Made by a program: the position numbers and the translations under genes. Below the pieces are notes generated by a model that did no database searches, was not told where the DNA came from, and worked only from the letters and a program-made list of their open reading frames with translations. From Certhia americana (lineage: Eukaryota; Chordata; Aves; Passeriformes; Certhiidae): a stretch of DNA of 64,000 nt. The stretch is taken from assembly GCA_018697195.1 (NCBI GenBank), contig CM031858.1, positions 78,003,133-78,067,132 on the forward strand, read 5' to 3'. Positions within the stretch are counted from its first letter, which is position 1; each line of letters begins with the position of its first letter. This document shows positions 40,791 through 54,020 of the stretch, piece after piece.

Positions 40791-43700
40791 GGAAATAGAA
40801 AAACCCCAAACCCCTAGTTTCAGCTCCCAAGAAAACCTTATAAAATCCTCCTAAAATTCTTTGAAAAGAAAGCAGAGTAAAAGAAAAAGGAAGCAATCTT
40901 TGTGACTTAGCTCAATAAACTATTGATCTGCTCTATGTCTGTTTTCCTGCTTTCATGACTTTATAATAGTCGTAAGAATTTGTCAAATTGAGCCTTTTTA
41001 TACCTGCTGTTAGTAGCAATTTCCTGTAGTTACGTTTTATTTTCCAGGCTTTTGTACAGTACGAAATGTTGTGCCTGTGAAAACAGACCTGAACAAAGCT
41101 CAATAAAATGATTGAAAGTGCTGATGAATTAGAATACCCGCTGATCAGCAGAAAACATGTTTATTTGTTATTGATCCTGACTCTTTACAGTGAAAACTGA
41201 TTAGTTTAAACCATTTTAAATTAAAGATGGATGTTCATTTGGAAGAACAGATTTCCCTTTGGATGCTATAACAGAAACAGTGGTGCATTTTGCCAAGATA
41301 TACTATTCAAAGCTGGACTATAAGGTGACATGACACAGTGGCTTTTGTTTCATACTATCAAATGCCAAATCCAATTCTATTCTCTTTTTAACAAAACAAA
41401 CTGCCCACTGACAGTAGAGATCATTCCAGTATAGTTGCTTTGTGTGCCTTTATCCTGCTTCACATTTGTGAACTTAAAGTCAACCAGAACCACTGATGTA
41501 CCCACAGCTGGATAAAACTGTTCTGTGAGTACTGCAAATTGGTGGTGAATTTTGCTGAACAAATTTCTTTAGTTGGCAGCATTGTAATTACTGCCTACCA
41601 AGGTCTGGACCATGAATGGGAATTAGTTTTTGAAAAGACTTTTAATCCAAACTTCAAAGTTATCAGGGAGTCAGGTAGAACATAAACATAGCTCAGTTTA
41701 AGAGAATAGCTAGGAAGTAACATGTCATTTATTATTAGAAACAGGTGTGGTATCTCTTGAAAGCTCAGGGTTGGTGGGGTTTTGTTGGGGTTTTTTCCTG
41801 GATGTTAGGCGTCAGCATGCTGACCTGTCTAGTCTATAGCGGTGAAAGTGCTTCTTCATCTCAGCTCACCAACTTTCAGGCTGTTATGGAATCCTGCCAA
41901 AGTTTAGTGCACACTGACAGATTCAATCTATCTCAGAACTAACCTCATTTTAGCCTTATTGCTGTCTGCACCTCTAGATTGATGAAATGAAAAAGAGGAA
42001 GTCATCTATAGATTTGCAAATGAAGGAAGATGTCCTTTATCACCTCTATTCCTGAATTTTTCAGCCTATTCTTACTTAACTATGTCAAAACATTTCAAAT
42101 GCACTACACTTTAAAAAATATTTTTTAAAAAATTAAAAATATTTAACTGTAGAAGCCAAAAGTTTCTGTCATTTATTTAAACTGGACAAAATATTTTTTT
42201 TTTTAAATCATCATTATTTTCATAGCTCTTATTAAAAAGAGGAAATACTGAAAAATTACTAGGGGAAACTTGGGAGAGAAATGCAACAATACCTTCTCCG
42301 TCTCTCTGACTGAAAGATCAATCTGCTGATGGCACTTCCCTGCAGCAAACTTCATCCCTTACCCACTTGTGTGCAACACAACATGTAGGATGATGTTCAG
42401 AAGTCAAAAATATTTCTGCTACAAACACTCTTCAGATAGTCATATCTACTGGTCTGGATCTACAGGGTCTATTTTCCCTTTTGGTTATAACACCAACATG
42501 CACAAAAAGTACATCTCATACACTTGAACTGTGCAGCTGTAATGTAAATCTGATCTTGCTCTGAGGTCTTCAAGTGCTTGGAGGAGAAAAGGGAAATTTG
42601 GGGGGAAAAAATGGGACAGAATGAAACCCACTAGTCCACTCATCTCCCACAACATACATAGACAAGTCTTAAACAGTGCCAGAGGAACAATTTCTCCATC
42701 TATAGAAAAGGTGTCTATGCACTGAAGAAAAAAATGAACCACCAAATATTACTCTTATTGACAGATATCTATTTATCCTAATATTGCTGTAACTTTTCTT
42801 AGCATTGTGTTTTTTAGGTAGCAGACAGTAAATGACGTTATAGGCACTATGAGAAAAAGATGTTTATATTATTTAAATGTGAGGGCTTGGTTTTTTATAA
42901 GCAAAAGCAGATTTACAGAAGATCATAGTCGTTAAATGAATGGGCCACATGAAGAAACAGGATTGATAGTTTCAAATCTACTTGGTTTTACCTTTGAGAT
43001 TCATGCTTTTCCTTTGATAGCCAAACTGCAAAAAGAGAAAAAATTAAATGACATGCTGGACTTAGTTAACTGTAGTGAATCTGTCTGTATCTTTAATAAA
43101 ATATTCCTTACAGCAAAGAAATTGGATGAAAACATACAAAAATTTTTTAAAAATTGATTTTGCCCATCAGATTGTGCAAAAGTATATAATTATCTTCTCT
43201 AGATTGATAAATCAGTCTGGCTTAACCGCCTTCTTTGCTAGGAAATGTTGGGTTACGTGAGCGACCTGAGCCTGAGGCTGCTAAGACTACTCAAATCTGA
43301 GTATTCAGAGAAACTAGGAAATTGTGCAGAGCACACAGAAAAGAAAGGGTTTGACTGTAGATTTGTCACCTGAAACCTAAACTGGTTAGAAAAGAATACA
43401 TAATTTGAGCTATTTCCCTAGGCCTTGCTTTCACTTGTCTGTATGCTTGTGTCCTCTTTGTAGTAACTCCAGCTCCTACCATTTTTCTGCAAGTCTTAGA
43501 GATTTTTATCTTGGACTGGGGCTAGCTCTGAGGTAATATTAATTCTTTTTGTGGAACTCAAATCTGTTTGGAGAAAACCCCTTCTAATTCTGATCTGCCT
43601 CAATTCCCCTTTCAATGATCAGTCAGGCCTACATCCTTCTAGATATTTGAACACATATCTCCTATGTAACAGTCTAACTTCCACTAAAATAGAAAAACAT

Positions 43701-45689
43701 CCCATCTTCTACTGCTTTTGGACCCCAGATTTTTGGGCCGCTTTTGTGGTTGATACTCTTGGTATTTCTACCATGTCCATTTAAATGTCTGTTGGGCTGA
43801 ATATCATAATGACTGTCCCCTTCTGCAAGGCTCTGTGAATATTTTGTGTGCTTTTCTTTGGCCGAGCAAAGGAGCTCTTTGTAACAGACAAATAGAGAGA
43901 ACATGACTCTGTGATCTATTCCACTTCAGAGGGTTGAGAATATATAAAGTTTTAGTTCATGGTGCATATGATTCAGCCAAAAATTCCAGGTCATAGGGAG
44001 TTCTAAAATGAATAGCTTGGACCAAAGCCCACAGAACCCATATTTTTAACCTAAAACCACAGGCAGGAAGAGTCAAAACATAACTACCAAATATGTCCCA
44101 GAATATTCTGGGCCTTGGTGCTCAATGTTTATACTGCCATGAATTAGACTGGAAGTTTAAATATCCCATTTTGTTAAAAGATTATAAACTAAACTAAACT
44201 AAACACTAATCTTGTCTTCTAGGGATCAGACAGCTCACCATGCGTGTAATGACATTTTGCACTAACCTTTACCATCAAAACCATTTTTCCTCTGTGATTC
44301 CTCTGTGGGCAAACCAGCATCCAATGGCTATTTTCTTCAGCAAAGTGGGAATTAGATTCTCTTCTTTTCTCTTCCCTATTGTTACCTTTCTTCAGTAGTG
44401 CAAAAACAACATATTGAACAGTGTAAGAATTTTTTTTTTTTTAATTGAGGGCTGACTTTTTCTTACTTGTCTTTAACTGTGGAAATCCATTCTTCTAACA
44501 TATTTCTTATAAAAACAAGGGGAAAAAAACAATACAATTTGGATTAATTTATTAAAGGGTAAGAGGTGTCATTTTTGTATTTTTTCCATCTAATCTCTTT
44601 CTCTAAATCTAATTTCTTTCTCTAACCTCTTGGGAAGGTTTTAAATGCTCTCTTTTACTAGCTTCCCTACTACTGCCTCTCATTCAGTTTCTAATTTGTG
44701 AAAATATCACCTCCTATGCCACACATCTAGGAAGGCCCTAAATCCACTGTTAATATGCCAATATCTTTTAAGCAAAGCTATCTTCTCTTGAACACACCCC
44801 CCTACCCCACCCCCGATTTAGAGTTCGCTTTTTCAGGGATACTTAGTAGCAAATTGACAAGTGAATTTTTTTCTTGCATCAGAAATCCCTCTCAGTACTT
44901 TCTCACATACCATTTAACCACACTAAGGTATTGTCTCAGCTGGGTCAGGGTGCTGTGCAACATTCAGAATCCTTCCTCTTCCCTGTTTTTGCTTCCCAGG
45001 AGTTAAAAAAAAAAAACATCCTCCCCATGTCACCAGCCAGTATTTAACATTTTCTTCTCTTTCTGCTCTCTTCAGTTTTTCAGTCTTGCTAAAACAATTT
45101 CTTAAAACCCCAGGCTTCTTTCTCAGGTTTCTTCTCCTTGCAGTCAAAGCACTACTTTGTCATTCAATTATCTCTCTGGAGAACTCAGACTTGAAAAGAT
45201 GTTGTAATAGAAGTAAAAGTTGATTTGTTCAGATGAGCTCCCAGCCAAATAAATGATCATCATTAAAGCCATTTTGCTGCCAGGGCTGTGTTACTTTCTC
45301 TGAGAATTGCTGTGCAAAGTAAGGCAAGAGAAAAGACAGATAAGCTCTTGCATATATTGATAATTGAGAAACTACAGTATCAAGTGTGTTGCATGCTATG
45401 TCCATGCATACACACATTTCCTCAGTTTTCACAATATTCAAAATTCATTGATGTTGTGTATAAAACACTGGGCAGCACTAACAATTATTTTCTAGGAAAA
45501 TGTTAACTGGATTTTCATTTGAAAATTAATATTATCCACCAGGAAGGGATATCACTACGAAAATACAAAGGTTGCAAATAAAGTAAACATCCACAGGGAT
45601 TATTTCAATTCACAGTAAGTAATTTCACCTTTATATTACATTTGCTGTGTGCAAGAGCTTTAGTACATACATTTACCCAGAAGATTCCT
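40791..45689. other. Non-coding unique sequence
   Basis: No supportable gene. Minor items are an AAACT x3.8 array (44186-44204), a run of 13 T (44430-44442) and a 19-bp tandem duplication (44588-44625). Frames of 60-90 codons, such as 42485-42745 on the minus strand, show no recognisable domain. Confidence 0.6.
44588..44625. repeat. 19-bp tandem duplication
   Basis: ATCTAATCTCTTTCTCTAA is followed directly by the same unit with one C-to-T change (18 of 19 identical). Confidence 0.94.
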
Positions 45690-46480
45690 CAACACTGCAT
45701 GAAAGTATTTGACACTATAGCATAAATGAAATTTGAGCAATGTATATTATTAATTAGAAGCCAGGATCCCATGAAAAGCTAATTACCAGAAGGCAAATAA
45801 TTTCTCTCTAAAAGATGAGAGAGATCTGTTCAACTTAAATCAATAATCTTCCACTGACTTCAGTTGAAGCAGACCATAAACATTTTGTACAGCAGATTAT
45901 CTTCTGGATCAACCCTAACACATGCTTCTTCTGGCCTTGGCATTCATTAAATTAGCGGCAAGAATGCAGTTGGGAGGAAATGAAAAGCCTCAGGTGGATG
46001 GTCAGTTCAACAGGAAGTTGTGAAAACAAAATAGCCCCTATCTCAAAGCAGTATGGTATTGGTTTGTAAATCTATCTCCCACCAGGTGATGTTCTATAAT
46101 CATGGATATTGCCTGCTGTGTCTTCTGCCCTTTGCATTAAACTTCCCAGTCACTCATCCGCATAGCCCTCTTTTTGATAAATTTAAAAGGTTAATTAGCA
46201 GATTCTTTTCTTTAGTGACTTATTTAATAAAACCATTGGAAACCCTACCATGCACTCCACAAAATATTAATCTTTATACATAATCATGTTTGCATTATTG
46301 GCATAGGTTAATCTGTTGCCTTGGTGACAAAGAATCTGGTAGTTTTTTGCCACAATTACTCTGTTCTCCAGAGAAAGAAGGTAAATGAATGATGCAAATA
46401 GCCTCCTAATTCCACCTTTCATCTGAATTTACATCTTTAAAATGGAATTAATTAGAAGTGAAGTTCAAAGTAGTCTGAAG
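45690..46480. promoter_or_regulatory. Candidate conserved enhancer block (RFX, POU, homeodomain motifs)
   Basis: A motif-dense non-coding stretch. GTTGCCTTGGTGAC at 46315-46328 is a close match to the RFX X-box. ATGCAAAT at 46392-46399 is the POU octamer. TTAATTA/TAATTAG homeodomain cores occur at 45751-45757, 46191-46197 and 46448-46454, among others. No open frame is supported across it. The combination is what long-range developmental enhancers often look like, but the call is inference: I could not align it to other genomes, and the single motifs occur often by chance in AT-rich DNA. The X-box is the least likely of these to be accidental. Confidence 0.3.
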
Positions 46481-49400
46481 ATATCTACTTTTCCCTATCT
46501 GTCCATAAATAGAACACGATATTAAGATGTGAAGAACACTGGTATTAGTTCAAATTAACTCTGTCAATTTATATCTACATCTTTATATGCCATCTCACAG
46601 CTCCAGTAAGAGACCACTACTGAGCAATCTGGTTTGACTCCAAGCCCCCGCTCATCTTCTTCCATGCACAGCAAATATAGCAAATCTACAAAGCCAGAAG
46701 TCACAGGCAGAGTTATTTTTAGCACAGTCACGTGACTGGAATTTGGAGAAAAAAATAGCACTGTTATTGAATATTCCTACTGTGAATGCATCATGGGAGA
46801 GAACCATATAACAGTTCTTTTTCTGTGACACAGTTGAGAAAATGCAGAAACCAAATTTAATCATGACATGACCAATCTTGAGAAAGATTTCCTGTAAAAA
46901 TCTTGACATTTCCTTACTTTTTTTTTTTAAATTTCAGCCATGGCAATAATAAACAAGACAGCATGCTGTAGGAAGAATAAATATGTCTACTTTAAATACA
47001 ACCATCAAGTTTCAATTGCCATGATTGTTTAAACACAATTTTTTTGATCATAGAAAAGTAAAAACCAGGAACACTAAACTGTCAGTATCTCAGGAAATAG
47101 ATAAAAATTGCAGTAGACTGATCACTGTAATAAAAGTGATAAGAGGAGACAACCCCACACTCTTTTGCTTTGTAGACAGAGTGAGGTCAACACATATCAG
47201 ACTCTATAAATCAAAACTACAAGCGATTGCTATATTTTGTACTATGTTTTTTCTTTATCATTTCAAACATTAAAAGCAAAGCTATTAGTTTTATAAATCC
47301 AAGCCTATGTTCAAATTCATAAATAAGAACATGGACAGTTCGTTCTGAATTGCTAACTCTTCAATCCTATGAAAATCAGCAATGCATAAGGAAAGTAACT
47401 TGCATTTTTGTCCTAGATTTTCTACAGATTTGTAGTTCAGTGATAATAAGGCAGTCGGTTACAAGAGAAAAAAGGAGGAACCAACACAGGCAAATGCTGG
47501 AATCAATTGTTCTATCCATTCTGGCTCTATGCCTGTTGAATTTTCAGGTACACAAATTCTTACTGCATCTTAAAGAATCAAAATCTCTAAAGATATTCTT
47601 CTCTTTTCTATACTCCCTTGGTTGTTCTAAGCAGAGAAAAGATGGAAGTAATTCAAACTGGCAGCTGCAGGCAAATTTGGTGGTAAAAATAGTAACTAAG
47701 AGCTTGGAGCTGTTTCATAAGATCATTTCTCCAGCAGCGAGGTTTCTGTTTAGACAGAGAAAACTAGAGCTTTTAATTCTCTAGATGAGTTCTGGAAGCA
47801 ATAATTCTAACAAGTGAGGTTGTTTATAAAACCTACATGATGTCCAGCACTATTATGAAATCCCTTTGTCTTGCAACGCTCAATACTAGGAAAACTTGCA
47901 AATTAATCCATTGGCTCCTAGTCCAAAGGCTGGCTGTTCGTTTTCTCTTGCCCAGGAGGAGAAATTACAACAGATGAGAACTCAGTAGTGGAGCCAGTTG
48001 AAACATTCCAAAAAATTACTCACATTAATAAAATAAAAGTTATATTTTGTGAACATTTTTTGATCATTTTTCATGAGCAGAAGGGGCAGAATATTGGGGA
48101 TAATTCCATGACACTCATCTAACTCTGCAAAAACCACTAAGGCCTGGAAGGCATTCACTGAAATGAGCCTTTTGTACATGCCACACTAAGCACCAGACAT
48201 GGGCAACCCAAGTATGAATGCACTCCTGGGTGCACAGCAAAGTGCCCCAAGGAGAGGGGAACTACAAAGCATGAGCACATCTAGGCATAGACACAGAGAG
48301 GCTGGCATTACATACAAAGCAGCTTGCAAACAGCTGGATGATTTTGTTCTGTGTGGTACAGACACAGTTTTATGTGGGGGGCAAAGGAAAGAGGAAGCCT
48401 TTGTGCCCCACTGTCCCTTCCTTACATAAGGATCAGGCTGAGTAACAGGGCTCTCCACCAGCTCCCTGACTTCTGCCCTTGAGGCAGAGGCAACAGCAGA
48501 AGAAAAGGGACATTATTTATAGAGAGAAATATAGGGATAAATTCACCCCTTCTTTTCCCTGCCACAATACATCACAGTGGTGCCTGTGTTTCTTGCAGGA
48601 GGTGAAAGCTGACTGCATTCTTTGTCATTTAGGGAAGCACTGCCCTCCCTCAACTCCAGGTTCAGCACAGCTGAGCTTCTTGTGGGGGTTAAGGTAGAGC
48701 AGGAATTTTTAGGTACTTCCAGCGTACTGAAATCTTAAGGCGATGCAGTGAGTACATTGAGAAGCAGAATATTGAAGTCTGATATTGCAAGGGAGAACAT
48801 TTATGCTGCTGTGCTGTTCTCTTTTTTTAAGACAATGCCTAAGGAAATCACTCTCACCTTTAAATTATTATTTAAATTATTATACACCTACTTTTGATTA
48901 TAATAAACACATTATTGCACTGATATAACTGTTGCTGGGAAAGTGCAAACATGTAGTTCAAAACTTGTTTTCAGTTCTGAGGAATAAAAAGCTAAAGCAA
49001 ATTATGTATCTGTCACAAAATGGATAAAGAAAATAAATCTCAGCAGACAGAGCAGATGAAAACAGTGTAGATGGGCATAACCAATTCAGAGATCTGAGGA
49101 ACTCCGAATACTGTCTGTTGACAAAAAATGAGGGTAAAGACAGAAAAAAAAAAAGGTGTTTCTATCTAATGGAATTCATTCAGCCACAAGGTTTGGGGAT
49201 TTACTATAGAAAAGGCACCTAATTAATTATGCTTCAGTCCTTGACCTATTTAATGTCAGTAAACCACAAATGCTTATGTTCATGTTAGGCCTAGAAATAA
49301 AAGTAATGCTGTGTCAGCTTTCAGGGTGAAAAACACTACATTTTTGTTGCCTCCATGAAAGTGTGTTTAATTACCTCCTAAGGCTAAAGCCAATAGGAAG

Positions 49401-50275
49401 GTTAAACTGTGATCCATTCTTATTTTCGTTACTCAGACTTCTCTGAACTAGAAATGCGTAAGGTTTACACCAAATAAATATAACCATATCCAGGCCTATT
49501 TGCAAAGTAATTCAGGGTTTTCTCCAGTACTGCCTTGAGGTCTGTCCTGTGCAGAAGTCTGAAAAATGGAACTCCTTCTGGACAATCTGATTTAAGACCA
49601 AAGAACTGTCACTTTGGATATTAATCCTGAAGTCATACAGCAGAGCACAAAAAGGTTTAAAAGGTCTTTCAGCAAGTCCTATAGCCAATGGAGGTAGCTA
49701 AAATCCTAGAACATGAGCAACACTCGAGTTCAGGCCAGCTGTGTCTCAGAACAAGGCACAGTCTATCTGCTTTTGCTCTCCTCTGTGTCATCTTGAAGTA
49801 AGTAGTGCAGAGTGTGCCCCCCATCTCAATAAAATAATGAGCTTTATTTGTCATTCATTTTTCTCAATAACTAACTAATTTTGGTCAATAACTAACTCCA
49901 TGAAAGGAATCACAGTAGTCACCCAGCCACATGTCAGAAACTTTAAGATATTTTGTGACTTGTGAACAGTTCAGTCAGCTCAGCCTACCCGTAATAGAAA
50001 AACAGGAGAGAAATATTTCACATTGGTTCTCAAATAAAACTGGAAACTGTTGGGAATAACAGACATTCTTTTCTTACGCCTGATTTTATGCTAACAGCTA
50101 TTATATTTGTAATTTGTGAACTATTTCATTCTAAATTTGCTGCAATATAATTATCATTCAGTTTTCAAGAAAAATCTGGACCCACTATTACTACTTTCTG
50201 GCCATTTTCCTTAAACCAAGAGAAAATCCTTAATAATAAATATCTAACTATGATAGATAGTTGGAACTTTGGGGT
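46481..50275. other. Non-coding unique sequence, including the longest open frame
   Basis: No supportable gene. The longest open frame in the window (47350-47784, +, 144 codons) lies here; it has no recognisable domain, no codon-level sign of selection that I can see and no clear splice context. A locally GC-richer patch lies at about 48190-48480, and a 13-bp direct repeat TCAATAACTAACT is at 49864-49876 and 49885-49897. Confidence 0.6.
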
Positions 50276-50678
50276 TGTCTTGGTTTGGGTCAGGACAGAG
50301 TTAATTTTTTGGCAATATCCAGGAGGTGGTGTGACCAGGACACTAATGGGACTCTCCCGCTCTTGCAAGGAGAAGGACTTTCTTTCCACTTGAGAAAACG
50401 TGGTGGGGAGAGAGGTCTGGTATTTTTTATATTTTTGTGGAGTCCAGCATGAGCATTTTTGCATGCTCATCATTCTCTTTATTTGTATACTTTCATTATT
50501 AATATTGGTGCTGTTACTGTCTCTTTTTTATCTCATTGCAGTTTCCAGTTAATTGTTCCTATCTCAAACCGTGATATTTACCTTTTGCACTTCCAGTTGG
50601 AGCGGGAGGAGGAAGTGAGCATTACCTTGGTTTTAGCAGGAGCCCTAAATTGAAGAAAACCCTCCCTACACCACATCA
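50276..50678. mobile_element. Probable solo LTR of an avian endogenous retrovirus
   Basis: A 403-bp element beginning TGTCTTGGTTTGGG and ending CCACATCA, i.e. with the TG...CA ends of LTRs. It is flanked by GGGGT (50271-50275) and TGGGT (50679-50683), a 5-bp near-duplication matching at four of five positions. The left end (TTGGTTTGGGTCAGGACAG, then AGTTAATTTT) and the interior around 50515-50585 (ACTGTCTC...TATCTCA...) resemble LTRs that are abundant in bird genomes, which I recall as ERVL-like; five-base target duplications fit that class. There is no internal retroviral coding sequence on either side, so it is a solo LTR formed by recombination. The orientation is not settled from the sequence. 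Confidence 0.72.
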
Positions 50679-50683
50679 TGGGT

Positions 50684-53600
50684 ATAAAGGAATGTGTCAT
50701 GAGAGAAAAGACAACTAAAATTTAAAGTGCTGTAAGTTGGTCTTATTTACCCTAAGTAAAACAGGCGAAGTAAACATGTGAGTTAACGCCACTTCCAATA
50801 TAAATCTTTAGGATCTTTGGTGCTACTGGTACCATCAAGTCTTCTAATATTACCATTTAATGCATTGCCATACAAATGAATCTTTACATTTTTCCAGACA
50901 TTTTTTCCCAATCACTTCCACAGTGATGTCTCTTTACATACCTGTATAAAGCACAAAGCTGTAAATTTAAGAAGAGTTATAAAGATTGAAAAAAAACCCG
51001 CACATTTTTATAGAGCATCAATGAATGTCAAAAGTCAAGTCTTGGTGGATTATATATTTCAAAGCTCTTTTAAGAAGAGTCTTTCATTGGAAAGAAAATA
51101 TTCACCTTTTTAATAAATATTTGTTCATGCAACATAGATAAAAAGACTTCTTCATTATGTCAGTTGCAAAACACACCTAATTCAGCAGAAATCCTGCAAT
51201 CTAAGCAGCACACTAATTCTAAAAGATATGGAAAGAAAATAAATTTAGAGTAAAACATCCAAATGTTTGTAAATATTATATGATTAAAAAGTGCATTTTT
51301 AATCAAAATGTTCTTCTATACTCCCATGACTGGCATCAAGTTGAGAATTCACAAGAAATTAGAATTTTAAAGGGACAGATTAAACAATAAACAAAGCCTT
51401 TTATTTTAGTGCCCCAAAGCTATATTTTCATTTTAACACATTTCCTACTGATTTCTTGGTACATATTTCACTGAGGTGTGTAGTAAACAAATTTCAAATG
51501 ATGCCTAAAGCAGGAATACTGAATCTGTCACCTTAGCTAGCTCTTACAAATTTGACCAAAAAAGGCATTTTAGTTGTTATTCTGACAATTTTTACATCAT
51601 TCTTAAAAACAAAAGGAGAAGGAGACAGACACAGAGAGGGAAAATAAGAAAGACAAGAAGCCAGCAAATATTTTGAAGGTTTTTTTGAGGAAAGTGCACT
51701 ATACCAGAAAGTGTACTACAGGAAATAAGACAGATACACAGTTCCCTGCTGGTATGAGTGGAGAGGGCACTAACAGGAAGAATCCCAAAGCCAAGCCTAA
51801 AAACTTCAAGTCATGGTAACATCACTCCTTATGACTGCTACTAATATTTCTGGACTCTAGAGCCTTCACTGCAAACTCTTGTCACATGAATTTGCTAATT
51901 TTCTGGAGAAAATTAACTAAGGTTATAACACATGGTATTTTAGAAGCATCTGTGGAAATAGTAGTTGTTTTCTCTTCAATCTAACACAAGCTTCTCTTGT
52001 TGCCTTTCAGGAAGGAAAAAAACCCAAAATATTATTATGGTAAATATATAGCCCCCGAGAATGCTTTGCCTCCCTGTCATTTTGAATTCGTAGAGTTCAT
52101 GTACTGGATGCTACATCCTTTTGGAGAGATCTAGACCTTCAGTTGAAATAACAAATACTCTCACTCTCCAATGCTGAAATCTGAGAGTCATTCCCCACAG
52201 AAAACTCAAGTAGATAAAAAACTCTCCCCAAGCTCTATCTTGTAATCATTCTTCAAAACAGGATGCACATCCCTCATTTTGAAGGTCAGGTGTAGGAATT
52301 AAGAACAGTTATGCATGCACTCTGATTTATCTAAGGAAAGAGGAGCTTCTAAGGCATGACTGGATCAGTGAGGCAATGTCATACACTTGATCAAGAGCAG
52401 GCCATGTCTTCAGAGCTGGCAGTTAAGCACTGCCCTTCACAGCTTCGAAGGCATTGCCCAAGGCAAAACTGACATGATTGCGTCTGTGTTTCCTCCCCTC
52501 CTGGACCTTTGCATAAACCACCTGCAATGGTGAGTAGCCCTAAAACAACAACCAGAAACTGGAGCATAGAAAATGTAAATACAGATTGTTTTATGCCGAG
52601 TGTGTGCTCGAAACAGTAATCATCAGCATAGTGGGTCAGCTTCAAGAGATAATGCCTGAAAAAAACACTAGTGGTGGGTGTACATCAGAACCCCAAGGTG
52701 TTGACCTCAGGTTCAGATTGGGGATTGGCTCAATTTTTTGCAATTAACTTAGGAAGAAAAGTTATTTAAATGAGGCTTTAGTAAAAGCTAAGGTTTGACA
52801 AGTATGACAGACTAGCTACTATTTCAATAATAATTTCTCCATAACGCTTTCCTCTGACTAAGCCAAGAACCCCCACTCAGGGACAAGGATTTAACTTTGA
52901 TCCCTAGAGTAGTCACCTTCCTCAGGATGTTCCTATTATCTGTTGACTCCTTTACTGATATACCAGCAGACAGAAGACAGTCCACTACAATTAAATGGCA
53001 TTTCACCTGCCCAACAGGGATTTCAGTATGAAAATTTACTCCTCACACTCCTGTTCACATTGAAATACCACCAGTGCACATGCTTCAAGACACGGCCTTC
53101 TGGGTTTAGGCATTTTGGTTTGGGTTATTTAAAGAGATAGAGAGCAAGGGTCATCACAGCTTCTTTTCTTCAGCTTCTGGGGTCTGAAATTACCCATCAG
53201 GGAGAGGCACTGGAAGAGGAAGTCAGCGGAGAAACTTGGGAGAAGTGGTAGTGGTCATATCAAGAACAGCAGAGGAAAGGCACGGTTAGTAAGTCCTACT
53301 GTCACAAAGACTGTGAGAAGAAAACCAAGAGAAGAAAAATTACTTAAATTGTCTACTCTGAATAATCTGACCGCTCTAGGTTGAAGATACTACGTCATCC
53401 TTTTTAGGGAATGATTGTAATAAATATCTTGTTGCAGAGGTGCACAGAATGTGTATCAGGCATAATTCTTCCAGACACTTTGAAGCAATTAAAACAGTAA
53501 CTATTGTTTCAATGCACTCCCACAATGTAAAGAGATGATACAAACTACTGATTTTACAGAAACATTCATCTGAGGATTAGAAATATCTGATTATAGTTAA

Positions 53601-53689
53601 AAATGCACAATACATTTATGACCAACCTGCCAGCTAAAACCAAATTATACAGAAGTGGAAGGACCTAAAATCCTTTACACAAAAGGAAC
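50684..53689. other. Non-coding unique sequence, nothing recognised
   Basis: AT-rich single-copy sequence with stops in all frames. The small minus-strand frame at 52391-52645 (84 codons) has a hydrophobic stretch and several Cys, but no recognisable family and no supporting context. Confidence 0.6.
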
Positions 53690-54020
53690 ACCAACAATAG
53701 CCAATAATTGGCTGATCATGAAGTAGATGATGTCATTGGGAATAAAGAGAGTTTTAGGCATATATAACTTATTATCCCATTTACAAATAGTTTATGAATA
53801 ACTAGAAAAATTTTAATAATACTCCTGAGTGTGTCAAAATCATTGATGATATGTACTATAGCTGGTAATAAGCAATGCATTATAAATTATTCATAGAGTT
53901 TTAGGACTGATTAATGGCATTTGATTAAAATTCTGCTGGGTCTATTAATGACATGTTACACATAATTTATAAAACCTTAATGCAAAATTCTATAAATGCT
54001 TATTTTCACTTTTAAGTTAC
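53690..54020. promoter_or_regulatory. Candidate conserved element rich in homeodomain and CCAAT motifs
   Basis: It opens with CCAAT-A-ATTGG (53701-53711), two CCAAT boxes facing each other. This is followed by many homeodomain-type cores: GATTAATGG (53908-53916), TTTGATTAAAA (just downstream) and CTATTAATGA (about 53942-53951), plus ATTATTCAT and TAATTTAT elements. No open frame is supported. The density and variety of the motifs, rather than a simple repeat, suggest a conserved non-coding element, by inference only. Confidence 0.27.

Noticed and set aside
47350..47784. Longest open frame, 144 codons on +
   Set aside because: No recognisable domain, no flanking gene structure, and this length is expected by chance in 64 kb of six-frame vertebrate DNA.
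52391..52645. Minus-strand frame with a hydrophobic segment and Cys-rich tail, considered as a small secreted or antimicrobial peptide
   Set aside because: Cysteine spacing does not match a family I know, the hydrophobic part is not at a clear N-terminus, and there is no exon or promoter evidence.
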